Below, in pieces: positions 1 through 10,157 of a DNA stretch of 64,000 nucleotides; the first letter of the stretch is position 1; each line of letters opens with the position of its first letter. Origin of the DNA: Metellina segmentata (Eukaryota; Arthropoda; Arachnida; Araneae; Tetragnathidae); NCBI GenBank assembly GCA_947359465.1, contig OX375876.1, forward strand, positions 70,934,998 to 70,998,997, in the 5' to 3' direction. The position numbers were made by a program, and so were the translations under genes. The notes under the pieces are model-generated. The model saw only the letters and a list, made by a program, of their open reading frames with translations, had not been told where the DNA came from and searched no databases.

Positions 1-116
1 TAAAATTCAGAAATCTAATCTTCCTTTTTTGGCCTTTTCTGGACCTGGTAGTCCGTTTTGTAAAGAAACGTAATCAGGCAGTTTCAGAAATAAACTCTAA
101 CATGAATAAATCTTAC

Positions 117-156
117 TCCGCTGTGTTGCTCTAGTACGACGTTAGTTAAAATTTTA
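117..156 (+). repeat. SINE-1 3' tail fragment
   Basis: About 40 bp matching the last bases of the SINE-1 family (the GTTGCTCTAGTACGACGTTA segment also seen at 45600). It lies tail-to-tail against the next SINE, so the two ends form a short palindrome. Too short to tell whether it was once a full copy. Confidence 0.6.
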
Positions 157-168
157 CCATTACTTATT

Positions 169-486
169 GATGGTAATGGTAATTTTAGTTAACGTCATAC
201 TAGAGCAACACAACGGGCTATTGACGACGGTCCGGGATCAGTCCCTTAAGGGAAAGGACAACACCTCGTAATTTTTAACAACGGTCACATGACGAAGCAA
301 CACCTGAGCTGGCACCCCACTCTCCAAACTCCCACACCAACTCAACGTGAGGACTTTCGGCCACGACAGATTTAAGGTGCACTAACCGCCTCTACACCAT
401 ACGCATACAAACATCCATGCTCGGACTCGGATTCGAACCAGGAACCTTCCGAACTAGAGGCTAACACCTTAACCACTACACCTGTT
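169..486 (-). repeat. tRNA-derived SINE (family SINE-1), full length
   Basis: Read on the minus strand this begins with a tRNA-like head: a region like an A box (GTGTAGTGGTTAAGG) and a B box (GGTTCGAATCC). It continues into a body shared with copies at 33441, 35082, 44445 and 59130. The 12-bp direct repeats CCATTACTTATT at 157-168 and 487-498 are the target duplication, which fixes both ends. SINEs of this type are transcribed by RNA polymerase III from the internal boxes and mobilised by a partner LINE. This is the best reference copy for the family in the window. Confidence 0.85.
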
Positions 487-498
487 CCATTACTTATT

Positions 499-773
499 TA
501 AATATAAAAATAGACAAATTTTACCGGTTTTTTAAAATTAAGTATACACCTTCTAAATTTCGTGCCCTTTATCAATCGTAATTATGTAAATTAAAAATTT
601 GTACGTATTGAATGGTCTTTCCTGTACTTGGCGAACTTTTTATACTGTATGAATTCGATTGAACAAATGTAGTTTATAGCACGAAAAGTTTGAACCTATT
701 AACTACTGCTGTATTTTATTTGTGAAATTTATTTTTTAACATTTTTTTTAATTCTTTCCATTTGAATAGTATT
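499..773. other. AT-rich spacer, nothing recognised
   Basis: No reading frame, repeat or RNA gene that I can support. Confidence 0.5.
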
Positions 774-1260
774 GCACGATTTATATTATAGTCACTAACT
801 TTCTAAACTAGCTTACGGGATCCGAGTTCTGGCATTAGAAATAAATTTCTTATAGATTGATTCACATATACAAACAAAGCTTCTAATGTAAGAAAAAAAT
901 ATTCATTATTTTTCTTTAGTTAAAAATACATTCTTCATTTTAAAATTAACCTCAGAAATGAAGAGTATAATAAACTGAGTTAAACATGATAAAAATCTTG
1001 AATAATTGAAGAAAAGTTTTTTTTAATGTGTTTAATTCAGTTTATTATTATTTTTTTCATTTCTGAGATTAATTACAAAATGAGAGAGAGAAGAATGTAT
1101 TTTTTACTTTAGAAATAATGAATATTTCATAGATTGGAGGCTTTGTTTCTATATGTGAATAAAGCCATGAGTAATTAATTTCTAATGCAAACTAAAAAAT
1201 AGAACTCGGATCCTGTAAGCTAGAGGTTAGAAAGCTAACGGCTATAATATAAATCATGTA
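774..1260. mobile_element. Long hairpin element (imperfect palindrome, MITE-like)
   Basis: Two arms of about 235 bp (774-1010 and 1022-1260) are inverted copies of each other with small indels. Landmarks are GATTTATATTATAG, GGATCCGAGTTCT, ATTCACATATA and CTCAGAAATGAA, each present on both arms in opposite orientation. No coding potential. The structure resembles a foldback MITE with almost no spacer. No target duplication was identified, so the superfamily is unknown. Confidence 0.65.
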
Positions 1261-1589
1261 ATCTTTTCTAAAATTTGTGAGAATTTCACAGACACATCAG
1301 TAGAATGACAACAGAAAAATAGGATTTGTCTATAAATACATAGGATTAACAAAGATAGCGCGACGAAAACGCCACACCAAGTCGAGTAATAAGTGTTTCT
1401 CAGAAAGAAAAAAACCCCCACGAAACAAGTTTTACAAACGCTCTCTCCCCCCCCCCCCCTCCAAGAAATAAATTCGGAGAAAAGCCGAGATAGTACGACA
1501 GTTCAACACCAGGTGGCGCTGCTTGTACCGGAAGTCCAAGTGAGTTGTTTCCGGTGAACGACTCTTTTGAACGAATCTTTCAACTGAGT

Positions 1590-1638
1590 CGATTCAAAAG
1601 AATCGAATCTTTCAAAAGAATCGATTTGCCCATCCCTA
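1590..1638. mobile_element. Possible hAT-type terminus
   Basis: The segment ends in GATTTGCCCATCCCTA. Its reverse complement, TAGGGATGGGCAAATC, resembles hAT inverted-repeat ends. A second copy of the end and an 8-bp target duplication were not found, so this may be a solo end. Short repeats of a GAATC/GATTC-rich motif precede it. Confidence 0.3.
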
Positions 1639-1639
1639 A

Positions 1640-2640
1640 CTGCACCCACTCGAGAGCGGAACGATTTTTTCCCGCCTAGTTCCCCGGGAGGGAAATTTGA
1701 CACTTCTGACCGGAGACTTATGCCGCGGTGTTTTGAGTGCAACGCGAGCGACCATTTGAGGCCAAATTGTCCGAGGTTGGGGAAAATGGTGGTTGTAGAA
1801 CCGATAAATCGACGACTCGGAGGGGAGGCCGAACATGCATTACTGATGCCGTATCTACAAAAGAGATCTGAGCAAAGTCATACAGTTGAAACCCGCTTGC
1901 AGAAGTGTGGAGAAAATGTTGCGGCCCCGTTGGCGATAAATAAGACCGACGCGGAGTTGAGATCGGGCGAGCCTATTAGTCTTCCTATGACAGAGGCTAA
2001 CGACCAGAAAAAAGAACTAAAGGGGCAGAGAGACGACGATGTTTCTGGAGGGGAGAAAGTAAGTCCCCAAGTAGCCAAGTTATGCTCTCCGAGGGTGGTA
2101 ATCCAGACCGACACAAAGGTGCGATCGGAAGAACCGTTGGTTCTTCCAGTGGGGGTAGCAAGTGAAACGACGGGAATGATTTTCCTGGAAATACCGAATA
2201 GCAGTAAGGGAAAGATAACGGAAGGTGGCCCAGGGTTAGAAGAAGAATTAGAGGTGTCCGTTTCCGTTCAGAAGGAAACTTTTGAAATAGGTCACGTGTG
2301 CCAAAAGGGGAAAAGAAAAGAGTTGCTAGTGAGTGAAGGGGTGAAGCCAAGACCTTTAGCGTTAGGTTCCGGAGCCGGATCAGATTGGGACCCACAACTT
2401 ACACCGTTAGTGTTTTCCACGGTACACGTGAGCAGCGTTTACGCCCCGGCAGAATTGGTGCACGGGAAGAGTATAAAAACCCCAGACACCTTGCGGTATG
2501 AGTAATGGCTAGGACCCCAGATAAAATTGTCACGAGATTGCCAGGAATGTGAAATCGGGAGGGTATTAATGATTTTGGCAATGCATCGACCAAAAAAATT
2601 GGAAATTCCGCGATCGAACACCGATCTGGGAAAGGAAAAA
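1640..2640 (+). pseudogene. LTR retrotransposon gag-pol remnant (CCHC zinc knuckle joined to integrase tail)
   Basis: The ORF track starts at an ATG at 1720 and ends at 2505, but the same frame is open upstream to about 1640, so the ATG is probably internal. Near the start is a zinc knuckle of CX2CX4HX4C spacing (CFECNASDHLRPNC), typical of Gag nucleocapsid. The middle is acidic and lysine-rich without recognisable protease or RT motifs. The last ~20 codons (AELVHGKSIKTPDTLRYE, then TGA-independent stop TAA) resemble the C-terminal part of Gypsy-type integrases, and similarity continues past the stop to about 2640. So most of pol appears deleted. Downstream lie a ~0.9-kb noncoding segment and an LTR. 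The call is from motif recognition, not a search. Confidence 0.65.
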
Positions 2641-2649
2641 AAATTTTAA

Positions 2650-3528
2650 TGCCGACAGTCTGAGTCGCGCTTTTTACGAAAATTCAAAGAGCTAAATAAA
2701 ATGTAATTGGGGAAGATTTGTGTTGTATAGTGTAATATTATTGCGAATCATGTTTTGAGTTGAGTGAAATGGAGATTTTTGTAGTTATGGGCATTTTACT
2801 TAAATGTTTCTTTTTTCTTTCTGGAGATTTTAAGTGCTGAAATTGTGAATCATGTTTGCTCGGAGTGAAATTGGTAGCCTTGTAATTATGAAATATTCAT
2901 TCAATGATTTCAGTATCTTTTGCTGAGGATTTTAAATGTTAAAAGTTGTAAACTATGTTTTGCGTATGGTGGAATTGATTTCTTGTATCTATGTTCTTCA
3001 TTCGAGTACTTTTCGCTGAAAGCTACGTGCAAATTTAAATTATGCTTTGTGTAGAGCGGAAATTAATTTTGTGTTTAGGATGTTTTCACTCTGTCATTCT
3101 AAACCACTGTCGAAGATTTGTAGTTTTAAAATTGCAACTCAGGACGTGTGTTGAGTGAAACTTAGGAATTTGGTTTTCGCTTAACAAGATTGATATTTTA
3201 TATATGTTTTGGTGTATTTTGGTTGGTTTAATGAAAGTATTATTATAGTTCGTATGGGGTTTGTTTATTCTGGGTTCGCTTAGCGAAAATATTGAATTTA
3301 GAAATATGCTTTGTTGTATTTTTGTCTGGTTAATGGAATTTGTATAGTTAGTATTGTGTATTGAAATTTTGGGTTTCGCTTAACGAAATTCTTATATGTG
3401 ATGTGGTTAATGTGATTTGGTTTTAGTTTTAACGAATTTGGTATAAGTCTTAAGGTTTGGTGTTTATTTTGTTTTTATTTTAATTTGTGTGTGTGTGTGT
3501 GTGGTATTTGAACCTTGAGTGACCATAC
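2650..3528 (+). other. Noncoding 3' region of the decayed LTR element, with degenerate repeats
   Basis: AT-rich, without coding potential. It holds several diverged ~110-bp tandem-like units (ATCATGTTTTGAGT at 2748 and related motifs near 2850, 2955 and 3045) and small palindromes such as TTTCGCTTAACGAAA near 3373. A (GT)n run lies at 3487-3503. It sits between the coding remnant and the LTR. Confidence 0.5.
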
Positions 3529-4236
3529 TGTAAGGGAGTAGAAAGTTACTCCGGTATATGAATTTTAAATTGATTGGATTTAACTTGCCTTACACATATT
3601 CTTGAGTCACGGTTTCAGGATATGGTGGTGGTAAGTGATCTGTTATTCTGAATTGCCAGTGGGTGATTATCCGTGCGTCTGTGGATGCGTACGTTGAAAA
3701 CTTTTCACCTTTGGGAAAAGTTTTTTCAGTAGTGGGGGCGGTTGTACCATATGGTACTTGCCGAACCTTTTCCCTAACACGTGGACGCTGGAATGTTTCG
3801 GAATGCGAAAACAACTTTAGTCTTTGCACGTGCGGCTCCTCGACGGCCCATTTGATCCATTCGCAGCTGGAGTTTCCGTCGGTTCCCCAATCTCGTATCT
3901 GGGATCAAGTTTTTGCGGTGGGGGACTCAAGTCGGCATGACAGACGGTTTTCGCAGCTGTGTAGGGGTGTTTCTGTTCGGCAGAGAACATAAACATCTCT
4001 AGAGGGCTCGGAATTCACCCCCTTCTCGTTGTCAGCGGCGGTTCTGCGAAGCGAACGTGGATTTTGGGGATTCGGACTCGAGCTTCGACGAGAGACAGAC
4101 GTCTCTGTTTTGCCAATTTTGTTACTTTGGCTTCAGGCAGGTTTCGGTTGTAGATGGCTGTGCCCATAATTATCTTGTAAATATTTATGTAAATAAATAG
4201 TTTAATTTTAAACCAGCTGTCCGTCAAATTCTTACA
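3529..4236 (+). repeat. Long terminal repeat (3' LTR of the decayed element)
   Basis: The ends are TGTAAG and CTTACA, a perfect 6-bp inverted repeat with the TG...CA signature of retroviral-type LTRs; length 708 bp. A polyadenylation signal AATAAA lies at 4192-4197, close to the 3' edge. The internal part (3660-4140) is clearly GC-richer than its surroundings. No 5' partner LTR is present upstream of the gag remnant and no obvious polypurine tract precedes 3529, so the provirus is incomplete. Confidence 0.65.
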
Positions 4237-5788
4237 TGACGGTACAATATTCAGATATGTACAGAAGGTTGTTATCACATTTAATAAACGATGCCGTATA
4301 CAAAGTTGAAATGAGTTCCACACTGATCATAAGAGCACAAAGTTAGTGAATATTTCATGTAATATGTAATATTGGTGTAAAGGTAGCGCCATGGTTATAG
4401 ACAGATATGGTGACAGGTCAAATATGTGTAAATGGGAAGTTCAAGAGAGTGTTACTGGCTAACTGGTCTTTGGCATTGAGCTCTGGTATCGTTGATGCAG
4501 GATACGCTGGAATAAGGACGAGGCCAGGAATAATTTTTAAGGTTTCGCTTGTCAGTTTATAGACAAGAGTGCCTTTTCCGGCATCCACTCTCAGTATTTT
4601 TCATATATCTGGTGCTACCCGAGAGATTTTCCATTTTTGACTTTTGGCGGTTTTTACTTCAATAAAGTTCAGCTTCATAATCAATACTCTGACCAATGCC
4701 AGCAATTCCTCCCATTCCACCCGAATTCAGTCACAGTGGCTGCTTGATTCCTCTCAATTCCTTACATTATTGTAAATCGCTCCATTTCGTGTTTTTGTTG
4801 CTTTTCAACCTGTCATGAAGAATGAAATAATTTCAATGTTTATAATTTAAACGATAAAAGGTACATTAATTCCCCATTTCAGTACTTAGTCTACATTTTC
4901 AAGCTCAACAAATATTTATTGACTGATATACATTGGATTGAAAATAAATCAGTGTTAACCAGTGAAGTAGTGTTACACTGATAAATGGGAATACCTAAAT
5001 TGGACTGAAAGGAAAATATATAATGCTTAGCTTTAGATTACAAAGAAAATTCAACGCGACTTACAGTTGTTTCTTTTCTTCAAAGACAACAAAGTTCGAA
5101 TCATTTTTAAATTAAAGCAATGGAGAACAAAGTTCGAATCATTTTTAAATTAAAGCTAAAAAGCCAAAAAGGTGCAATTCCGCCCATTCATGAAACCACT
5201 GTCTGGAGCATCCAAACACTGTCTTAGAGCTGGATGGTAGTCTTTGGTGATACCTTCAACATGAGGAGAGAATGATAAACCATGCACAAGGATGCATTAT
5301 GCACATTATCTGTACGTGTGTTTGTATGGATGCAGATATTAAAAACAAAAGTATAAATTATTTCCTGTTTTTCCCAAATTCACGAACTTACAGGCCTACC
5401 TAGCTCATATGCTTTCTTATGTTGGTTTGGATTCCCATGACCTTTAAGAGAATCCTCTAATAGCTTCAGACTTCGTAAAGACGAGTGATTTTATGGTCTT
5501 AGCAAGGCATGTGCAAGACCATGAGGAATTAGAAACATGAACACTGGATCTCAGCTTCAATTAAGAAGAATAGGCTAGGGGAGAAAGTTTTTTGTTGAAG
5601 GTACTCATTTGGTATGACAAGAACCATTAACCACTCTTAGTCAGAAACCTTTGAGGTTCAAAAGATGGGTCACCCGCAGTGATTGATAGGCTTTTTACGA
5701 TAAGTATAAAGTATGTCAAAATAGAGACTGACATATCATTCAGATTTGCATTACAAAAATCGCCATTTTTGCTTCAGAGTTCGTCGAT
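4237..5788. other. Intergenic, no gene recognised
   Basis: No supportable reading frame. A 30-bp direct duplication (CAAAGTTCGAATCATTTTTA and following bases) occurs at about 5091 and 5125, with 5 bp between copies. Confidence 0.5.
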
Positions 5789-6026
5789 TGTTATTGTTTT
5801 GCAACAAAATTTAAAAAATATGTTAGGGGAGGCTGGGTTTCTTGGCTTCAATGGAGGTCACGCCTCTGTTTACATTCTAAAATACTTCTCATTCAATAAA
5901 TGTTTACTACATCTTCAAGCTCCAGGCGGAAATTCTTGCACCAAATTGATTTCCAAGTATCATAAAACACTAAAATAAGTTCTAATTGTATCGAATCTCC
6001 TCTTGTGGCGAGTATATCAGCACATA

Positions 6027-7316
6027 AAGGGGTTGGAAAAAAAAGATGGAAACACCTTGTGAAATGCATGACTGAAAATAAATGTTTATTCTGGCGAAAT
6101 GTGTAGGTGGCTATGGTGTTTTCGCCTACTGACGCCACCTATACAACGTCGTAAATTCCCTCCCCAGGTCAGTCGTTGTAGGGGTACTGTTCTGTGAAGT
6201 TATAATTGCATCATGTCAGAGCTAACAGACTTCAAACGTGGGCAAATTGTTAGAGCTCGTCTGGTGGGTGCTTCCGTAAGCAAGGTAGCCGAAGTGTTTG
6301 AAGTGATACTATATCTAAGATTTATTCCGCATATTTGAAAAACGGAAAAACATCATCAGCTAAATCACAGCGCGGACGAAAGTGTGTGTTGAGTGATCGT
6401 GACAGACGATCATTCAGGAGAATTGTGAATAAAATTAAGAAGACCACAGCTGCAAAAGTTACTGCTGAAATGAGTGTCTTGCTCACAAACCCTGAGAGTA
6501 CCAAAACAATAAGAAGGGAACTCCATAAGCAGGATATTTCCGGTCGAGCTGCAATTCAAAAGCCATTCATCAGTGATGCTAATGCGAAAAAACAGAAAAT
6601 AAACGAAATACGAATAAACAGGAAAAAGTGGTGTTTAAGTCATAAAGCCTGGACTATGGAGCAATGGAAGACAGTAATTTGGTCGAATGAGTCTTTTTTT
6701 CACATTGTTTTCCATTTATGGCCGAGTTTACGTCTGGCGAACGCCATCTCAAGCCTATAATACAAATTGCTTGTTGCCAAGAGTGAGACATGGCGGGAGT
6801 TCTGTGATGGTTTGAGCAGCCATATTGTGGTTTTCTGTTGGGCCCCATGATTACTCTGCAAGGGCACATTAAGGCTAATGATTTTGTGAACATTTTAACG
6901 AATCAAGTCCATCCCATTGTACAAACTTTGTTCCCCAATGGTGTCGGTGTCTTCCAAGACGACAAAACCCTTGTTCACACAGCTCGCATCGTTTAGGACT
7001 GGTTTTCTGAGCACGAGCATGATTTGTCACATCTCCAATGGCCACCGCAGTCACCAGACCTCAATATTATTGAATCTTTGTGGTCTACATTGGAGAGGAG
7101 AGTTCGTGATCGCTATCCACCGCCATCATCTTTATCTGAACTTGCCACCGTTTTGCAGGAAGAATGGTACAAGATTCCCTTGACAAGCATACAGGAACTG
7201 TATTTATCCATTCCGAGAAAACTGCAAGCTGTTTTGAATGCCGACGGTTTTCCTACACCATATAAGGCAAGGTTCCATATCTTTTTAAGTGTTTCCAAAT
7301 TTTTATCCAACCCTTG
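6027..7316 (+). mobile_element. Tc1-type DNA transposon, inactive
   Basis: The ends read GGGGTTGGA on the left and the inverse TCCAACCCTTG on the right, flanked by TA at 6025-6026 and 7317-7318, the target site of Tc1/mariner elements. The length of 1290 bp is normal for a complete Tc1 element. It contains a frameshifted transposase and interrupts copy A of the duplicated segment. Confidence 0.88.
6213..7280 (+). pseudogene. Tc1-type transposase, broken by frameshifts and stops
   Basis: Starts MSELTDFKRGQIVRARLVGA, a typical Tc1 N-terminal helix-turn-helix. A continuous frame (6335-6760) covers the second DNA-binding domain and the first catalytic aspartate region, with VIWSNESFF where families usually have a D (WSDES), so that residue appears changed to N. 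A frameshift follows near 6700, then a stop near 6815 and another near 6995. The second catalytic block survives as FQDDKTLVHTA near 6954 and DLNIIESLW at 7057-7083, giving the DD34E-type Asp and Glu. Cannot produce an active enzyme. Confidence 0.88.
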
Positions 7317-7356
7317 TATATGTATATTCCCCCCCCCCCAAATAAAATTATCAGGT

Positions 7357-7590
7357 TGTGTAGAAAGGTGGCTGGTGCATGTTAAATCTGTCCTGGCCTC
7401 AAGGGACCTTACGTTCGCGTGGTGTGAAAATTTGGAGAGTGGTATGCCAGCTAAGGGGTTATCTAGTCATCTGAACGTGGTTTAAAATTACGAGTTGTTG
7501 TCCTCGGATATTTCCATTGAGAATTGATTGTCGCTGATAGCCCGTTGTGTTGCTCCAGGGCTACGTTAATTAAACTACTTACCTACCCAA
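7357..7590 (+). repeat. SINE-1 copy, 5'-truncated
   Basis: Shares the body of SINE-1 from TGCATGTTAAATCTGTC through CCCGTTGTGTTGCTCCAG to the tail near TACGTTAATTAAA. The tRNA-like head is missing. It lies just after the Tc1 element, both within copy A of the duplicated segment. Confidence 0.75.
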
Positions 7591-8205
7591 AAAACAGGTG
7601 ATACATTTATAATTTTTCACAAATCTAATTTGCGATATCCGGGATTCTTGCCCAAACTTCGTTCCTAAAAAGGCACCGTTCCATGGGTCATTATATCGAT
7701 ATGTACTGTACACTTTCCACCATTACACCTTTAAGGTTTTTGTTTTGCGTTTTAAATAGAGAAGGACGTCTTATTCAGATTCACGTTTGAGAAAATCGTC
7801 GCTTAACTATTAAGGTTTGGTGATTTGAGTTTTTTCTTTTTGTCATCGAACTAAAAAATGTATCTATTAAGGGATACCGGGCTTCTGAGCTTCAATGGAC
7901 GATACGCCACTGCTTACAATCTAAAAGCAAACCTCTTATCTGCTTAAATACCTTTCAACTACATCTTCAAGTTCCAAGCAGAAGTTCTTTCACCCAATTG
8001 ATTTTCAAATTGCATACAACATTGTTCTAATTGTATCCAATCTCCTCTTGTGGCAACACATTCCCAAAAAACCAGGTGATACATCTCTCATTTTTCACAA
8101 ATCTAATTTGCGATATCCCGGACTCTTTCCCAAACTCCGTTCCTAAAAGGGCTCCGTTCCATGGGTCATTATCTTAATATGTACACTTTCCACCGTTACC
8201 GTTTT

Positions 8206-8575
8206 TGCTTTTACTTCCCCCACTACTGCGATGTGTGGAAAAACGCTCGTTCCGTTTATTTCATTAAGTAGTGAGTCCTTCCGCTATTTGGCTTGGGATA
8301 GGGAAAATTTTCCTCATTAAGGTTCCAGTGGAGCTGTTACGTTTTAAAGACCTCTGTGTAGATCGATTCTCCAAGTAAAAGGGGTGTAATAGAGAACGTA
8401 ACGGAAAATTTTAATTGCAGTTTTAATGAAGATGAAACGATGGAAGTTGGCGAAATTATAGAATTTATGGAAGCAAGAGGATTCTATTGATTTTATTGGA
8501 TGGTGTGTGGTGAGAGATTCTTTCCCATAATGACTTTTCAGGTGGTGAATTAGAAGGCTTCGAATGATTGATGTA
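8206..8575. other. Spacer; one possible tiny exon
   Basis: No repeat identified. Bases 8423-8489 follow a pyrimidine-rich stretch and AG and are open for about 23 codons (EDETMEVGEIIEFMEARG) to a TGA. Too short to call a gene. Confidence 0.3.
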
Positions 8576-9306
8576 CTAACGTGTTCCCAGACATTGTCTC
8601 AGAATTATTCTTGTACCCAGTGTACATTTCATGCTCTTTAGTTTTAGAGGACACAGTATTAGAACGATTGATGGATGACGTTTTCCCAGACATCGTCTCG
8701 TTTACTTTTGTATCCAGTGTATAGTTCACGTACCTTTCTTTTAGAGGACATGATTAGTCTTAATGATTAATGGACCAACGTATTCCCAGACATTGGTCTC
8801 ATATACTTTTGTAACTAGTTTAAGGGGTCTAGTACCCAAAATCTTTAAAAAAATGTTAATTTTTTTATTACACTAGGGGACTCTTTAAAAAAACGCACGG
8901 CTTAAGACTGAAAATTTGTATGTGTTTTGCTCAATCGCGGAAGACATTTCGCTTTTTAAACTTTGACACTCTATAAACCCTAAACTAATAACCGCATCGG
9001 AAAAAGATCTTTACAATTGTCCAGGGAACACGAGGAAGAACAAACCATGTTAATTTCATATTTTTCTGATCCCAACTTTCTAAGGAAACAGTCTAAGAAT
9101 CGAGCTAAAACAACACAGTTTTCAATCCTGCGACGGCGGCAGCGGTATAACTTTTTTTAACACAGAGATTAAAAAAATACAACATATATTTTTGATTAAA
9201 CTGATACAAAAATTTTATTTCTGTCTTTTAAAGAACCTGCGAAATTTGGAATTTTGAAATTTGACATCTGCGCATCGGGCGAGCCCATACAGAAGGGATT
9301 CGTGGT

Positions 9307-9765
9307 GTGTTTACACACAATCGCGCCATTTTTAACAAAACAAAGCCAAAATTGCACAAAGTGGGTATTAAAACCCCTTTGACATCTGCCATCATTGTTA
9401 AAATGATGCCAATATTTCAAAGACTAACTTCAGATTCTTTGTTGGTAAGGTGTACAAAGGGGAAACTCAAAATCGAAACGAATCACTTCATAACATGGTT
9501 TGGAGCCGTTACCCGAAAAACTTAAATGCTTCGAAAGTTCGAGTCCAGAGTGCTGCAGCCAGAACCATTATGGACTTTAACAAAGGACTAACGTCTAGCA
9601 TAAAAGATGTGCTGGAATGTGCTCGTGTTTTGTGACTGGGAAAACTTCTCTAATGCTGTCCAAACGAAAGGACTGCAGACGAAACAGGAAAGCTGCGAGG
9701 AAGTCAACTAGTGCCTACAAAACCTACAGAAAAAAGTTCAACTTGCCACAAATAAATTTAATGAA
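9307..9765 (+). pseudogene. Mutator-like transposase, C-terminal remnant
   Basis: Two short overlapping frames can be aligned by eye to residues ~435-480 of the intact transposase encoded at 10748-12403. KGETQNRNESLHNMVWS matches HGKTQNNNESLNNVIWS, including the presumed catalytic glutamate region. After a frameshift a basic tail (RKDCRRNRKAARKS) resembles the lysine/arginine-rich C-terminus. It is on the opposite strand to the intact gene and clearly diverged, so it belongs to the outer element and is not a recent copy. Confidence 0.7.
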
Positions 9766-10157
9766 GCATTAAATGTAGGAAGTAAGGCACAATACCTTCC
9801 AGGAGGATTTTAAAGAAAATTTAATTACGTAAAAATGTTTTTTTACCAACTTAAAACTTTAACGGCGTTTTTCTCAGTGATGCTTTTTTCGCAATTTTCT
9901 TACTTTAAATTGATATAAATGAAAAACTCTTTGTCATAATTGTATAAAATTTTTTCTACATATTTACCAAATATATATCTTTAATTTATCTTCGGCAATT
10001 ATGTACATGTATATTGTTTATACTTCTATAATTTTTCAAATATTTTATGTTGTATTTTGTTTGTACTTTTAGGGTTAAATGTTAAAAAAAAATTGAATTA
10101 AATTTAAAAAAATTCCACGAAGACAATTTTTAAAATGCATTGTTAAAAGTAATTTAA

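Larger units (their letters stand above)
5789..8205 (+). repeat. Duplicated segment, copies A and B; A split by a Tc1 element and a SINE
   Basis: Copy A consists of 5789-6024 plus 7585-7725. Copy B is contiguous at about 7838-8205. Shared landmarks are CTCCTCTTGTGGC, AACAGGTGATACAT, TTTTTCACAAATCTAATTTG and CCGTTCCATGGGTCATTAT. Taking out the Tc1 element (6027-7316) and the SINE that follows makes copy A roughly colinear with B, so the duplication is older than both insertions or arose with later loss from B. Confidence 0.65.

Noticed and set aside
2650..3528. Possible 5' LTR or second LTR copy
   Set aside because: No sequence match to 3529-4236 was seen.
3663..3992. 109-codon frame inside the LTR
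   Set aside because: Falls wholly in LTR sequence, GC-rich and without a domain; probably incidental.
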